A DNA stretch of 64,000 nucleotides from Suillus spraguei (Eukaryota > Basidiomycota > Agaricomycetes > Boletales > Suillaceae), in contig JABCPU010000012.1 of NCBI GenBank assembly GCA_016800925.1, positions 124,001 through 188,000 on the forward strand, read 5' to 3'. The number at the start of each line of letters is the position of its first letter. Within the stretch, counting starts at the first letter, position 1. Of this stretch, positions 34,613 through 47,141 are shown piece by piece. The translations under genes and the position numbers were made by a program. Below the pieces are notes generated by a model. The model did no database searches. It saw only the letters and a program-made list of their open reading frames with translations, and was not told where the DNA came from.

Positions 34613-36480
34613 ATGGCGTCCCATCCAATGTATGAAGTACATCCACCACCCTGTGTGGACGAAAAGGCGTCGATAACGATAACTCCCGGGAACAAAGATT
34701 CGGGAACTAGAGATGTTTTCGCTGAAGATGACGTCTATCAGATTCAGTACAAGACACTCAGCTGGCAGGTGCGTCTATCCGAGATTGCACGTAGTATAAT
34801 TCTGATCAACGTAGGCTGTTAGCCTCCTCATGATAGCTGAAATTGTCAGCAATGGTATCCTGTCTCTCCCAAGCGCACTGGCAATTGTTGGTGAGCCGCT
34901 GTCCTGCCATTTCCTTGAGGAATAACATTTTCACACATCTTCAGGCATTGTACCCGCTGTTATTCTGATTGTGTTTCTCGGTATTTTCGGCCTGTACACT
35001 GCCAAGTTGCTCATCGACTTCAAGCTCAATCACCCTAACGTGCATACCATGGGTAATAAATTATGTCGTAAATGGTTTTCAAACCTGAAATCTTCTAGGT
35101 GACGCTGGTTATGTTATTTCCGGACCTGTGGCTCGGGAGGTGCTTGCCTTCGGAACTGTCGCTTTCGCTGTGTTTAGTTCTGTGCGTCATTGAGTCGACT
35201 CGAATACGTCGCAACTAAACTATAAACAGGGCTCTGAAATACTTTCCAGCCAGCAGGCACTCTCGACGCTTTCGAATCAGGGTATGTGTAGCATGTATCT
35301 GGTTATCATTGCTGGCGCCGTTGCTTTCTCCATTTCACTACCGCGGACACTGGATCGTTTGGCATGGATGGGTCTTTTTAGTGCAGCAGCCATTACCCTG
35401 GCTGGTTTCTTCGCAATGATTGGAGCAGGGGCGAACCCAGTTCCCGGACGGTCTCTGACAGTAACTGCCTCCAGTAACTTTTTCGACGCTTTCTTGGCTG
35501 TCACAAATCCTGTGGGTACCTTTTTGTATTTTCGAGTAACTTAAAGTTTATGTTCAGTAGGTTTTTGCATATGCAGGTACGCAATTCCGTGATGTTAATA
35601 GACACTTATAAATACTTTACTAGGACACTTCATGTATGGCTTGGTGCATGGTATTTCTACTGAGACTGACCTCTGATAGGTTTTTTATTCTAATATCTGA
35701 AATGCGTAGACCTGAGGATGCTATGAAGGTCAGAATGCTCCTGTACTTGATGTTGTGACTGAAGGCGATTTTCAGGCAGCTTGGTGTCTGCAGGGTTTTG
35801 CTACAGTATTTTATGCTGTTTTCAGCATAGTCATGTATGTCTACATTGGAAACACGGTGCAGTCCCCGGCCCTCTTTTCTCTTCCCCCGGCATGGGAAAA
35901 GGCGACGTTTGCCATTGCTCTCCCAAATTTCCTGTTGTCAGTAATTCAGATTCCTTGCTGTTTGGTCTAGTCCTCACTAAATCTTTTTTGGGAAGTTGTG
36001 CCGGGCTATGCACTCATACAGCTGCAAAGCTGGTGTTTGTTCGCATATTTCGTCATTCCAAGCACGTTCATTCGCATACATTACTCGGATGGACGGTTTG
36101 GACTCTGCTGTGTTTTGCGGCCATTGCTATCGCCGTAATTCTCGCCATCGCAGTGCCAATATTCTCCTATCTAATCGGCATTGCGGCGGCCCTCTTTGCC
36201 GCATGGTATACGTACGGTTTGGCCGGATTCTTCTGGTTGCATGACGTATATCATATGAAGGGTGGTGTGAATGGGCTCAAACAACGATCAATCGGGACTG
36301 TCATTGCCGTGCTGACTGTCATTTCCGGTGCTTTTATCTGTGTCGCTGGGACTTATGTGTCGATAAAGGTCAGTTTCGTGTCTTCGCATCTGACACTTGT
36401 CTCACTGTCAGTGACCGATGCCATAGCTCATTGCCGAAGCATACGCTGATGGTCAAGTCGGGAGACCTTTCGTTTGCTAG
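34613..36480 (+). CDS. Amino-acid transporter, Aa_trans (AAAP) family
   Basis: Multi-pass transporter resembling fungal neutral amino-acid permeases (Mtr-like). The start at 34613 gives a hydrophilic cytosolic N-terminus (MASHPMYEVHPPPCVDEKA) before the first TM segment. After an intron the conserved opening AVSLLMIAEIVSNGILSLPS appears. Further hydrophobic spans follow: AILIVFLGIFGLYTAKLLIDF, DAGYVISGPVAREVLAFG, YLVIIAGAVAFSISLP, FFAMIGAGANP, YAGHFMFYFLISEMRRPEDAMKA, and the last helices to GTVIAVLTVISGAFICVAGTY. About ten or eleven TM helices. The PEDAMKA motif in the loop after TM6 is typical of the family. The final exon gives LIAEAYADGQVGRPFVC and the stop at 36478-36480. Around ten introns. 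Substrate specificity cannot be read from the sequence. Confidence 0.9.
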
Positions 36481-37072
36481 GGGGGTTTATCGTGGCATAA
36501 TGTGGAATCCGTGTCGAGTCCTGTAGACCGTAGAATAGCCTAGAAGCTTTTTCGGGGGCAGTTGAATCATAGGTGTGAGTGAGTCTGAGAATCTAATCAG
36601 TGATGCAACCAAGATCATTAATAGACTCTGATAACATGCTCGATGCGCTCCAGATGCGCACTTAGTCTGCATAGTGTAGTCTTTAGATAGGTGGCTACAC
36701 CCCTGGCCCCAGCTCAGGCTGATCGACGTCGAGGGGATGATATTTGGGCTCGAGGTTGAGGTTGAAGAAGGTTTGATGTATAGTTGGTTGTCCTGAAGTT
36801 CTGAGCGCCCAGTGATGATGTCGGACAACAGACTCGGACTTCTGAAGGCCGAGGTCAAGTATCAGGTGGACTATTAGCCGAAATTTACTCCGGATTGTTG
36901 CATCGGATACTGGTATACGTGTATCACATTCTATGCATGTGATAGAAATTTGGAACATGCGTGTCATTGTATTACACAGCCGTAATAGATGAGCGCCGCG
37001 GCAGCTTTGAAAGCATGCCTGGAGAATTAACTGTTCCCGACTGCGACTACTCACACCTCCTTTACCTTTGCT
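36481..37072. other. Intergenic: transporter 3' region, acyltransferase promoter
   Basis: About 590 bases. A minus-strand frame (36695-37204) overlaps the acyltransferase start antisense and has no family support. Confidence 0.4.
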
Positions 37073-38591
37073 ATGACAGTTGCCGCTAGACAGCATGAGC
37101 TCCCCATATTTGCACGTCCTCCGAGGACGTGGACCCAGACGTTTAACGGCATCTTCTTTTTCATATTGTTTATCCCAGGATGCATCATGGTCCACGGGTT
37201 TCAACTTTTGTTTCTACTGCCCTTGAAGCTTTTCTCTTCAAATCCAAGGGTCTGGAAGTTATATGATGAAGGGATACGGTACACGAAGGGCGCATTTGCG
37301 ACGCTCATGAGTGAGTCATTATGCATGTTGCGGCGATACACTATCATACGACAACACCTCCTGCTAGATTTAATGAATCAATGGTTCGCCCCGACACGCC
37401 TTTCCGTCACATTCGAGCGGGTAGGACAAGGGAAATTCACAGAGGAGGAGATTAGGCGTATCGTTGAACGCGATACGTCTGGCAGGGTGGTAGCTTTACG
37501 TCTACCGTCTAAATCTGTCGTCATCGCGAACCACCAGGTGTGCCATCACCCTGATTGTGTAGCGTGCGCTGATTCGTTTTCAGGTCTACTCTGACTGGTG
37601 GTATGTTTGGTGCCTCACCTACTTTATGGGAACACACAAGGATGTCTTCATTGTACTGAAGAACAGCCTGAAATGGGTTCCTCTTATTGGACCAGTACGT
37701 GGCATCCGTGATCTTGGAGCTCTTTTGCTAAATAACGACAAGGCAATGCAAATATTTAGATTCATCTTTCTGGCGCGTTCATGGGCTTCTGATAAAATCC
37801 AATTATCGTCGAAACTCGCAAAACTCGGCCGACAAGCAGAGAAAGAAGATAAACCATTCACATTTATACTATTTCCAGAGGGCACCCTCGTGAGTAAAGA
37901 TACACGCCCTATCAGCAAGAAATACGCAGACAAGCTCGGTGTTGTGCGTTTCTACTACCTTTCTAAGCAAACTCGATGATGACTATGTTTTCTCTAGCCT
38001 GATCCACTAAATATCTTGCTGCCTCGGTCAACGGGACTTCATTATAGTCTTCGCTCACTTGTGTCGCGCCTGCCATCTTTGAAATTGATCGATATCACGA
38101 TGGTATATCCAGGTACGTTCCTGGATGTTCCAATATTCCGCTAACCATCGTTACCGCTGGTAGGCATACCACCAAAGGGATATGGACAATCTTTCTACAC
38201 ACTCCGCTCGATATTCTGCGACCGCGTACCTCCGCCTGTAGTGCACATGCACCTAAGAATGTTTGACGTCGCAAAGGATGTTCCCATAGGTGACATCTCA
38301 GGGATAAATCCCTCTGTGACTCCCAACGGATCAGATCATGAGACTATTGAAGTGGACTTCCCAGATCAGGAGAAGACCGTCTTTGATGAATGGCTTAGAA
38401 AGTTATGGATGGATAAGGATGAATTTATCACGACGTTCCATCGCTCAGATTACTTTTCCACTAGTCATTATGGTGCTGTCGAAATCCCACTGGAACTATG
38501 GGGTAAACGGGCGATACCAGATGCTTTCTGTTTCCTTGCTCCAGTGGCAGGATACGTATTATGGTCGAGGTTAGTACAGGCTCTTTTATGA
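37073..38591 (+). CDS. Lysophospholipid acyltransferase (PlsC family)
   Basis: Membrane acyltransferase of the AGPAT/Cst26 type that re-acylates lysophospholipids, probably at the ER. N-terminal TM: FNGIFFFILFIPGCIMVHGFQLLFLLPL. PlsC motif I is VVIANHQVYSDWWYVW (NHxxxxDW), completed across the intron near 37540-37585. The region around VLKNSLKWVPLIG matches motif II. Motif III is FILFPEGTLVSKDTRPISKKY. Next come PRSTGLHYSLRSL and IDITMVYPGIP, the family's fourth block. The C-terminal part has the extension FDEWLRKLWMDKDEF and a last hydrophobic stretch (FCFLAPVAGYVLWSRL), with the stop at 38589-38591. About seven introns. Convergent with TIM8 (137 bases between stops). Confidence 0.9.
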
Positions 38592-38727
38592 TGGATTGTT
38601 GTGTATTATGTTGTAAAATTCTGGATGTCTTTCGGAGTCTCTAATGTAATAGCATGTTGTGAGCTAGATGATGTAAAAAAAATTAAAGCGAATCAAGTCA
38701 AGTGGTAGGTACTATACAAGTCGCAGC

Positions 38728-39090
38728 TCATGATTGCTGCGAGCGTTGTCCCTCTATGGTCTTGATGATGAATAAACTAGTATCCAAGAAGCGGTCCACG
38801 CAATTCAATAGACAGCTTTCCTCCCCACGGGCGAAGCGAGACCCTGGAGTGCCAGTGATACATCTACATCAAATGATTTATCAAATGAAGACCACGAATG
38901 TCAAGACGGAGGCTCACTTGTCCCAACACATGCTTGTGAGGTTATGCACGGTGGAGTTGATGCGAGCTTGGGCTTGTTCTCGTTCGAAGAACGTAGCGAG
39001 CTCTTTCTATAATAACTATCTAAGAATCAATGGGAGTTATTAAGTGCGGCCACGTACTTGTGTAGCCTCGTCGAACTTGACGTCGTCCAT
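38728..39090 (-). CDS. TIM8: Mitochondrial intermembrane-space chaperone Tim8
   Basis: Small Tim protein that, with Tim13, escorts hydrophobic precursors across the intermembrane space to TIM22. Three exons rebuilt by hand. Exon 1 is MDDVKFDEATQ from 39090. Exon 2 is KELATFFEREQAQARINSTV... through SMCWDK. Exon 3 runs CITGTPGSRFARGEESCLLN... to IEGQRSQQS, with the stop at 38728-38730. The twin CX3C motif is complete (CWDKC and CLLNC), needed for two disulfides formed by Mia40/Erv1. Total about 87 residues, the normal family size. The gene is easy to miss because the CWDKC motif is itself split by an intron. A (GGTT)4 run directly precedes the start codon. Confidence 0.9.
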
Positions 39091-39520
39091 GGTTGGTTGG
39101 TTGGTTAGACTAGGTTACAGACTGCAGTTAGTCTGTGAGTGCAAGAAAAATCAAGATTAAATTTGGAATTTATTTCCCACATTTGTTTCCGCGAAGGTTG
39201 ATCATCGATCGGCGAATTCAATGTTCTGTTCGTCCCACTCAGTGGTTGGCAAGAGGACATCCATAAGTTGGGTTCATTCGTCGCAACGGTTCAGGTCAAC
39301 GAACATTATTGCAATGGTTTAATTTTCTGGCGCCTGATCAGTATTTTACCTATCTGTCAGGACAGGCGCTCATCAACATAGCTTGGCCCCGTGGCACTAC
39401 ACGTGAGATTCTGTCAATTAAGCATACCTGCAATACAAATGGTCATCATCAATAGGAAAGATTGCCGCCTCATGTTTCCTTGCATAAGTAGCACATCCAT
39501 CCTTTGACTCGTATCCTTCA
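39091..39520. promoter_or_regulatory. Divergent promoter, TIM8 / IES1
   Basis: 430 bases between divergent starts. The (GGTT)4 run at 39091-39106 is in the TIM8 leader. No other clear signal. Confidence 0.45.
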
Positions 39521-41337
39521 ATGGCTTCAACTTCTGACTATCATCTCCCGCCTTCTAACTCGTCAACCGAACATTCTCCTCTGTATGTTTCCATCAACTC
39601 ATCCAAGCCACTGACGTAGCTCATTGTTCAAAATGTTCTTCATGTCCTCAGTGTGGGATACCTAAGTCGCAAAGCTCTCCCCATAAAGCGCAATGATGCA
39701 GAACCTCTCACTCGAGAGGACGTTCAGTTCGATCTTCTTTGCCATATATTCAATGACAGGCGCAAAGTTTTTACCCCCCAAGCACCCAGCGAGGACTCCA
39801 AGGTCCACTTCTGCGATCTCTATGTCAATGCATTGTATATGTCACACAAGTGCTCCAAAGTCCTCAAAGACAAGATGGCCGAAACACCTGCCTTTGCAGT
39901 CGAACTTGCCAAAATTTCTCTTCTGACAAACGTGGGGCGCATCAATACCACCATGGCATGTAAGTCTTCATCACACCTTGTTCTTTGTTCTTGCTCATAA
40001 TGAAGATAGTCTTTCCAGAAATGAAGACAGCTTTGCGGACTTATCATCCGATACCCTCGCTTCAAAAGACTGATGGTAATGCCCAGGATGCCCCGCGGAT
40101 CAAGAACTGTCTCAAGGCTGCTTTGCTCCCATCTGAGCTTAAGAACATGCCTCCATCTACTCCGGAGGAAATCTTGCAGAAGAGCGTACGCGAATTCATC
40201 ACCGTGGTTCTTCATGCAGCAGCTCATCTCCATACCGCCAGAGAGCTCTTCAACTTCCATCTACAAGTATTGTGAATCTGATATTCGTTCTCGCAAACCA
40301 TGCGGCTGTAAGGTTTCTCTTTGAGTTTAGTTTCTTTGTACTGACTGCTCGTCAGCCGCTTGCAAGTACTCACTTCGATCCGCCCGTAAACTTCCTAGAT
40401 CTTTTTTTGCCCATCAATATAGCTTCAGCTGACCGCGCGCGCGCGTTTTTATGGCTCATGTTTCATTATTTGGAGGGCCCTGATCAACCAAATCCGTACG
40501 ACGACGATTACTCCCGCCAAAATCCCGGCAAGGTTCCTTGGCTGCACCGTCTCACAGAAGAAGAAATGGCACAGGAAAATGTAGACACACCCGATGAAAT
40601 CGAATGGGGTAAGGCGATGTCAGCACAAAGAAACCTCTTCCTGCAGAGGCTCGTCCACTCTATCGAAAGAGAGAAAAAGGTCAAGGCCGCTGTGTCTGCG
40701 TCTAAATGTGCGACTATCTGTCAATCACTTATTTAGCCATCTGTTAACCATTTGTTCAGCGATCGAGCCCACTTCTGGTCGTCCAAGACCTTTCAGGCCA
40801 CAGCAAGAAGGTACCAGGGACAAACCTTACATCCATTATCTCCCCCCAGACCGCGCACCCCAGATTACCCATTCTGGTTTGCTCTTCCATTTTCGTGCTT
40901 CTGGGTATTTCGTTCTCATATCCTTGCAGTTAGCGAAGACCATAGAGTTGGCCACAGTAGCTCCCGCGGACCTCATAGAAATATGCTACAACGTGGGTGA
41001 CGAGCAGTGTTCTATGTACACTGATGTGAATGAACACGACCAGATGCGTGGCAGGTTGTCACGTCTACCGATCCGTTGGCAGACTCGGACGAAGAACTAC
41101 AGGACGAACATGTTAGGCTTGACTATAGTGAGCGACAATTGGTCATCAACCGCGTGGTTTCAATATTGACATTACTAAGGCAGACGTGTAGATGTCATTG
41201 CTCGATTGCGTGGGCGGCCCCCATCACCACTTCCAGATCTGTTGCCATCGGCCAGCAGCACCAGTTCATACCCACCACCTAGTAGTGTCTCTGATACCCG
41301 TGAACACCGGTGGCGAACGGTGGAATCGTGGAAGTAG
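39521..41337 (+). CDS. IES1: INO80 chromatin-remodelling complex subunit Ies1
   Basis: Fungal-specific subunit of the nuclear INO80 nucleosome remodeller. ATG at 39521 (MASTSDYHLPPSN...). After the first intron the core family region appears: [80 protein letters not shown]. Then come SIVNLIFVLANHAA, FLDLFLPINIASADRARAFLWLMFHYLE and EIEWGKAMSAQRNLFLQRLV. The C-terminal module reads PHRNMLQHAWQVVTSTDPL, ADSDEELQDEHVRLDY and VIARLRGRPPSPLPD. Its introns (at about 40991-41041 and 41125-41177) were placed so that the frame joins. It ends RWRTVESWK, stop 41335-41337. A related copy of the last module lies at 26.6-27.4 kb. About eight introns. Confidence 0.9.
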
Positions 41338-41709
41338 TTCGCAGTCACGGATCCCACGGACACAAGAAGGTAATCAAGAACCAACAATAATACCCATACA
41401 CAAAGGGTACATTCCCTCTGAAAAGTCGTATTCGTACTAGTAAGAACTACTAATGGTAACACGTAAATGATGGTGTGTGAGCGTAGGCAGCAGTTAAGGA
41501 ATCCACGTGTATCAAACGGGTTCCCAATTGCGCGACGCAGCGCGGTAAGAAGTAAAAAGAAGCAGCGGATTTGTGTCCAGACAGTTACGCGGCGTGTGTC
41601 ATCAAGACATGCAGTGGCGTATCTATACTAAGGAGAAGACTAGGTCCAATGAGCTGTCCATGGAAATAACTGCACTGCAATACCAAGATAAAGTCCAAAA
41701 TGTCTGTGT
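41338..41709. other. Intergenic between convergent genes
   Basis: About 370 bases; no coding signal recognised. Confidence 0.4.
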
Positions 41710-42902
41710 TCAGAAAGCCCCGGGCAATGATAGATTTGGATGCTCAAAGCCAGAGCGTCCTCTCAGTTGCATCTCCGCAGGAGCGCTGTGTCTCTTTAAC
41801 CTAGGCTGATGATTTGCAAGGAATTGGGGAGGAGGGGATGTGCGACGTTTGATGGTGGTCATCATTTCACGAGCAGTGTTGGCTCGGCCAAGGGCGTGCA
41901 TATTGGACTCAGTGAACGCACACGACGCATTATTGCGAGCACGAGGACCGGCTATCTCAATGTTTGGGTAACAAGGAGAGCTGGACATTGCGCCTAGCCG
42001 CATATAAGAAAGAGTGTCACTGCTCTGACGGCGCCTAATGGGCATATGTAATCTGCCGATGTTGATACTAGGTTTCGTGTCCGAGACCGTCCGTAAGGTC
42101 GATGAGTTCTTGTCGCTCCTTAGAAACATGGGTAGACGAGGTGTCGTGAAGACAGGCTTACTGGCCATCGATGGGGGAGGATGGAGTGGTCCAACGCGGG
42201 CGATGATCTCTTCCAGCGATGGAAGTCTGCGTCTACCCAACTTCAGGTCAGCCTCGGGCTTGCTAATGGGTAGACGACAATCTGCCTGTTCAAGACAGGT
42301 GTGGCGCCCGGGGATGTGTTTTCCAATCCAACCATCATGCTCCTCGACAGATGAGTAGAGCGACGGTAAGCCGAGTCCAAGAGATGGCAGTGTACAATGA
42401 TTAGTGCCAGGGGACTCAACAGGGGTTTTAGAACCTGTAGACAACGCAGGCTCCTGAATTCTTGATAGGAAGAATGCACGACGTTCGACTTTAAATAAGC
42501 GAATAGCGGAATGAGATCAGAACTCATTGATGACACCGATCCATTTGACTCACGTTGTTTAGTTCTCTGGTTCCTGATGGCAAGTTCCTTACGCAGATCT
42601 GGAACCTTTCTTGAACCGAGCACAGCTCTTTTGTCACGCGACACTTCGAGAAGTAGATCAAACTGATCACGATGAAGCTCTCTTGGAGGAGGACAGTCCG
42701 CAGGACGAAGAGGAGACGAATGCCTAGGTGATATGGCTGGAAAGTGATACTGTGGGCTCAACGATTGTGGGCGGTACCCGCTATCATCCTTGTCTGTGTT
42801 GCCTGCTGAAAGAAACGGGGAGTATGGCTCTGGATATGACTTGACTGGCGAAGCAGGCGAAATGCATATGTGAGGAATGGATGTACCGATGGCAGATAAC
42901 AT
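41710..42902 (-). CDS. Uncharacterised Ser/Pro-rich protein
   Basis: Two-exon gene. I start at the ATG at 42902 (MLSAIGTSIPHICISPAS); an upstream exon is possible because a polypyrimidine-AG lies just before it. Exon 1 is Ser/Pro-rich up to a helical basic segment (LHRDQFDLLLEVSRDKRAVLG, then LRKELAIRNQRTKQ). The GT-AG intron (about 42491-42556) joins LERRAFFLSRIQEPALSTGSK, the most ordered-looking part, which reads as one helix across the junction. The rest is disordered, with LGRRRLPSLEEIIARVG, IGRLHMPIRRRQSSDTL and TIKRRTSPPPQF, and Arg-Arg-x-Ser sites that basophilic kinases could phosphorylate. No domain recognised; no signal peptide with this start. A fungal regulatory protein is likely, but the function is unknown. 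Confidence 0.65.
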
Positions 42903-43439
42903 AGCTTGGGCTCGAGGGCGACCGGCGCCGACTGTAAAAAGAATGAAAGAATGAAAAGAACGGGGGCTTGTCGGGTGGACGTGGATGGAAATAAAAGGAG
43001 CAGTAAAGGTGGCAAACACGAGGAGTTTCACCACGCTCGTGAGCCGCAGCGGTATTAGGCAGTTAGTACATAAGACTCGTCACTGCAGTGGCACACTAAA
43101 TTGCTCTTGTGAGTCCGCGAGTCCGTGGCGCTACTTCTGGTTTATCCCATCATCCAGACTGAATAAAATTAGCGAGTCGACAACGCTGTATCAGGCCGTA
43201 TCCTACCAACAAATATAGCAACACTTTTCCATGCCAGCTGGCCCGCCGGACTTACTATAACTTGAATTTCTCAACGCCAGCCCATCAATTTCCCGGTACT
43301 ACATACGCTGATATAATCATCCTCTACATAGTCTACATTGTTACAAGACGTGGCATCTCCTACTGATATCAATACTGCAACGATAATAAAGGCAAGGTCG
43401 TGTTTCACCAGCCTGAAACTCAATTTTCAATGCAACCGA
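42903..43439. other. Intergenic: upstream of the uncharacterised gene, LYS1 3' region
   Basis: About 540 bases. It may include a 5' non-coding exon of the gene at 41.7-42.9 kb (branch/polypyrimidine-like sequence before 42935). Nothing else seen. Confidence 0.4.
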
Positions 43440-44702
<1,263 letters not shown>

Positions 44703-45326
44703 GATTGATCGAGGTGTACACTCTAGTTTATCCTGACTGTCGAAGTATTTAATACCTAGTTGCCTAGTCAAGGAGAGTCAAAGTGACTCGCGATCGGAGT
44801 CAATTAATTTTAGAGATAGGATGATATTTTATGGTCACATGACTTGACGCGTGAAGACATGAAGACATGGAGACTTAGCCAAGGACTAGTGGAAAATATT
44901 TTCCTTCAATGCAAGGACCATGTACAAACATAGAGCACCTCAGGTCTCACGAGCTATGAGAAGTATTTGATAGATTCACGGTGGCAAAATTTGAAGGACA
45001 TGCTTGTCCGGGGCATGTCTAGGCTAACGATCTCGCCAGCTATTTTTTTTTTTTTCTCAGCTACATGTAAAGCGACTGTATATTTTATTGGTATCGCCCA
45101 CAATGTTACAGAACAGAGAATGGCAATGGATACGACGCGCGCCAGTACCTGTGATATGCAGTATTAAATATATTGGCAAAGCTTGGATTAACTTCGTCTG
45201 CTGCTTAGATATAGACTAAAAAATTTTGAACTTACTTCTAGCAGCGGAAGTATTCCGAAAGTCCAACGATCCCGTTCCAATAATGATGTTCGAATCAGAA
45301 TTGCCCATATAACTTCGCTGCAGCCT
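44703..45326. other. Intergenic, AT-rich
   Basis: About 620 bases with a long T-run (around 45043-45055) and no coding signal. Confidence 0.45.
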
Positions 45327-46334
45327 CTAGCTTCCCCCCCTCAAAGTTTTTGTACCGTTCGACGCAGTCCCCGCTGGAACGTACGGGTCGCCCCGAACAA
45401 GGCCTTCCATTGTCTCTTTCGTGTATTCTTCAAGCGTGAGCCAGAAACGAGTCACTCCTTGTGTTGTGCCTTGGACTAACACACAGGTCAAGAGACAGTA
45501 GAGACGAAAAAATTGGAAGGGAACTCACAGCCATGCAACTCCGACTCGACGAGTCTTCGTGATAATGAGATTGTTAACAATGAAACAAATGGAGTCACTC
45601 ACGGAGGAATAATCTCGACCACGTGAACATTCTTCCTCTTGAGCTGAACAGCAAGTGAGATACTTAAGCTGTGAAGGGCAGCTTTCGTCGCGCAGTAGTC
45701 AGGGACTCCAGCTGCGGGAAAGATGGACAATCCTGAGGAGACTGGATATAAGAATGCGGGACGGCCTTGCTCCTGCACAAGGATCAGAGAAATGGAATGA
45801 AAATTTAAAAAATACTCATACCCCAAGCTTGATAAGATGAGGGAGGAAGAAGGTAATCATCCTGACAATTGAGGTGTAATTTGTGGCGAGTTCACACTCG
45901 AGAGCTGACCGAAATTAGTATGCCATAAGTGCACAGTGGGAGAGACTTACTGTCGAGATCAATGGTTTCTGGCCTCGTGAAGTCGAAGCCACGTTGAATG
46001 CCACTCGAGAACAAGACAGCATCAAGCTGAACAGCCGGTCAGCTGGCTTACAGGGGACAATACTAGGGACATATACGTCCGGGTAAGAGTTGACAATCTC
46101 CTCGATAGAAGACTTGAGATCATTGCGCTCTGAAAGAACATCAAGAGTAACGCTCTTGAGTCGTCCTGTGGCGTGATGAGCAGCCACAAGTTCTTCGAGT
46201 CTTTCCTTGCGGCGCCCGCAGACAATGACAGTTGGCTTGGAAGGGAGATCCAAGATGGCAAGGGCAAGGGCACGACCTATCCCTGAAGTGGATCCAATGA
46301 CGAGGATGCACTTACAATCGCTGATGCTAGGCAT
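45327..46334 (-). CDS. Short-chain dehydrogenase/reductase, DltE-like (copy A)
   Basis: Classical NAD(P)-dependent SDR. The start at 46334 is MPSISDCKCILVIGSTSGIGRALALAI, with the TGxxxGIG-type cofactor motif (GSTSGIG). IVCGRRKERLEELV is the NADP-type basic region. After introns come LFSSGIQRGFDFTRPE, the catalytic Ser in YPVSSGLSIF and YxxxK in YCATKAALHSLSISLA. VHVVEIIPPLVESELHG follows, then FWLTLEEYTKETMEGLVRGDPYV. Compared with copy B (49.4-50.5 kb), a one-base deletion near 45358 shifts the last ~25 codons, giving TASNGTKTLRGGS and a stop at 45327-45329. The catalytic fold is complete, so it may still work. Substrate unknown. Confidence 0.85.
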
Positions 46335-47141
46335 GATGGAACAGCAAGTTCTGTGGTTGGAGAAAGAGGAATGAAACTGACCTTGATAACTACGCGATCA
46401 TAATCTGTTGTCATCATAGCCACTCATCAGGAATTTAACTCTGACAGCGAATGATGTATTGATATGAAGAAGCGAATCTGCATTGCCACCTGAGACATGT
46501 ACGCAATGCGCATCATGGCGCTAGACCCTCTGCTCTCGAGTGTGATACGTATACACTGACACTCATGTGCTCATGTTTCCCTCACTACAGGATGATACTT
46601 GTATGAACTTCATGCAAGGAGTGACCGAAACTTTGAGTTTTGTACTGAACTAGGGACATTATCACTTCATGTTCGCTCGCGTATTTCATTGAAAAGATAT
46701 TGATTACCTAGGAATCAGAACCGAACACAGACTTCCAGGGATCATTGCAAGGAAGGTCCCATTATTCCATTGCTCGCAGAATTTGCTTGTTATGTGATGA
46801 TGGAGGTATCGATTCGGAAGTGTGCCGCGAGTCACGAATTTCTTTCTCACGGTGAGGTCCACTGAGTAATTCAACCACGTTCAGTGATTCGGACTGAAGC
46901 GGCAGTCAGATTTCGCATTGCTTTCCACATGCAATCGATCAGTGAAATACAGGATCATGTACATATGCTGAAAAGTTCGCAATGTACCAGAATGGTCGAT
47001 GATCAACTGCAGCATGCGCATTGTGGATCAGTTATCGATTGAATTTGCCGCATGGGCCTAGGACCTCGAGGCTAGCTCTTTAACTTTGAAAGCCATCAAT
47101 CTACAGCCACAATCCTCCACCCTCAGATTCCTGTACACACG
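46335..47141. promoter_or_regulatory. Divergent promoter, SDR copy A / MYND copy A
   Basis: About 800 bases between two divergent genes. The part from about 46790 onward resembles the region upstream of MYND copy B (52.8-53.2 kb), for example GATCAGTTATCGA versus GATCAGTTGTCGA and GCATGGGCC in both. The promoter was therefore duplicated together with the gene. Confidence 0.5.

Noticed and set aside
36695..37204. Minus-strand frame of 169 codons
   Set aside because: Overlaps the acyltransferase start antisense and resembles no known protein.
38702..39043. Plus-strand frame of 113 codons
   Set aside because: Antisense to TIM8, which explains the region with intact twin CX3C motifs.
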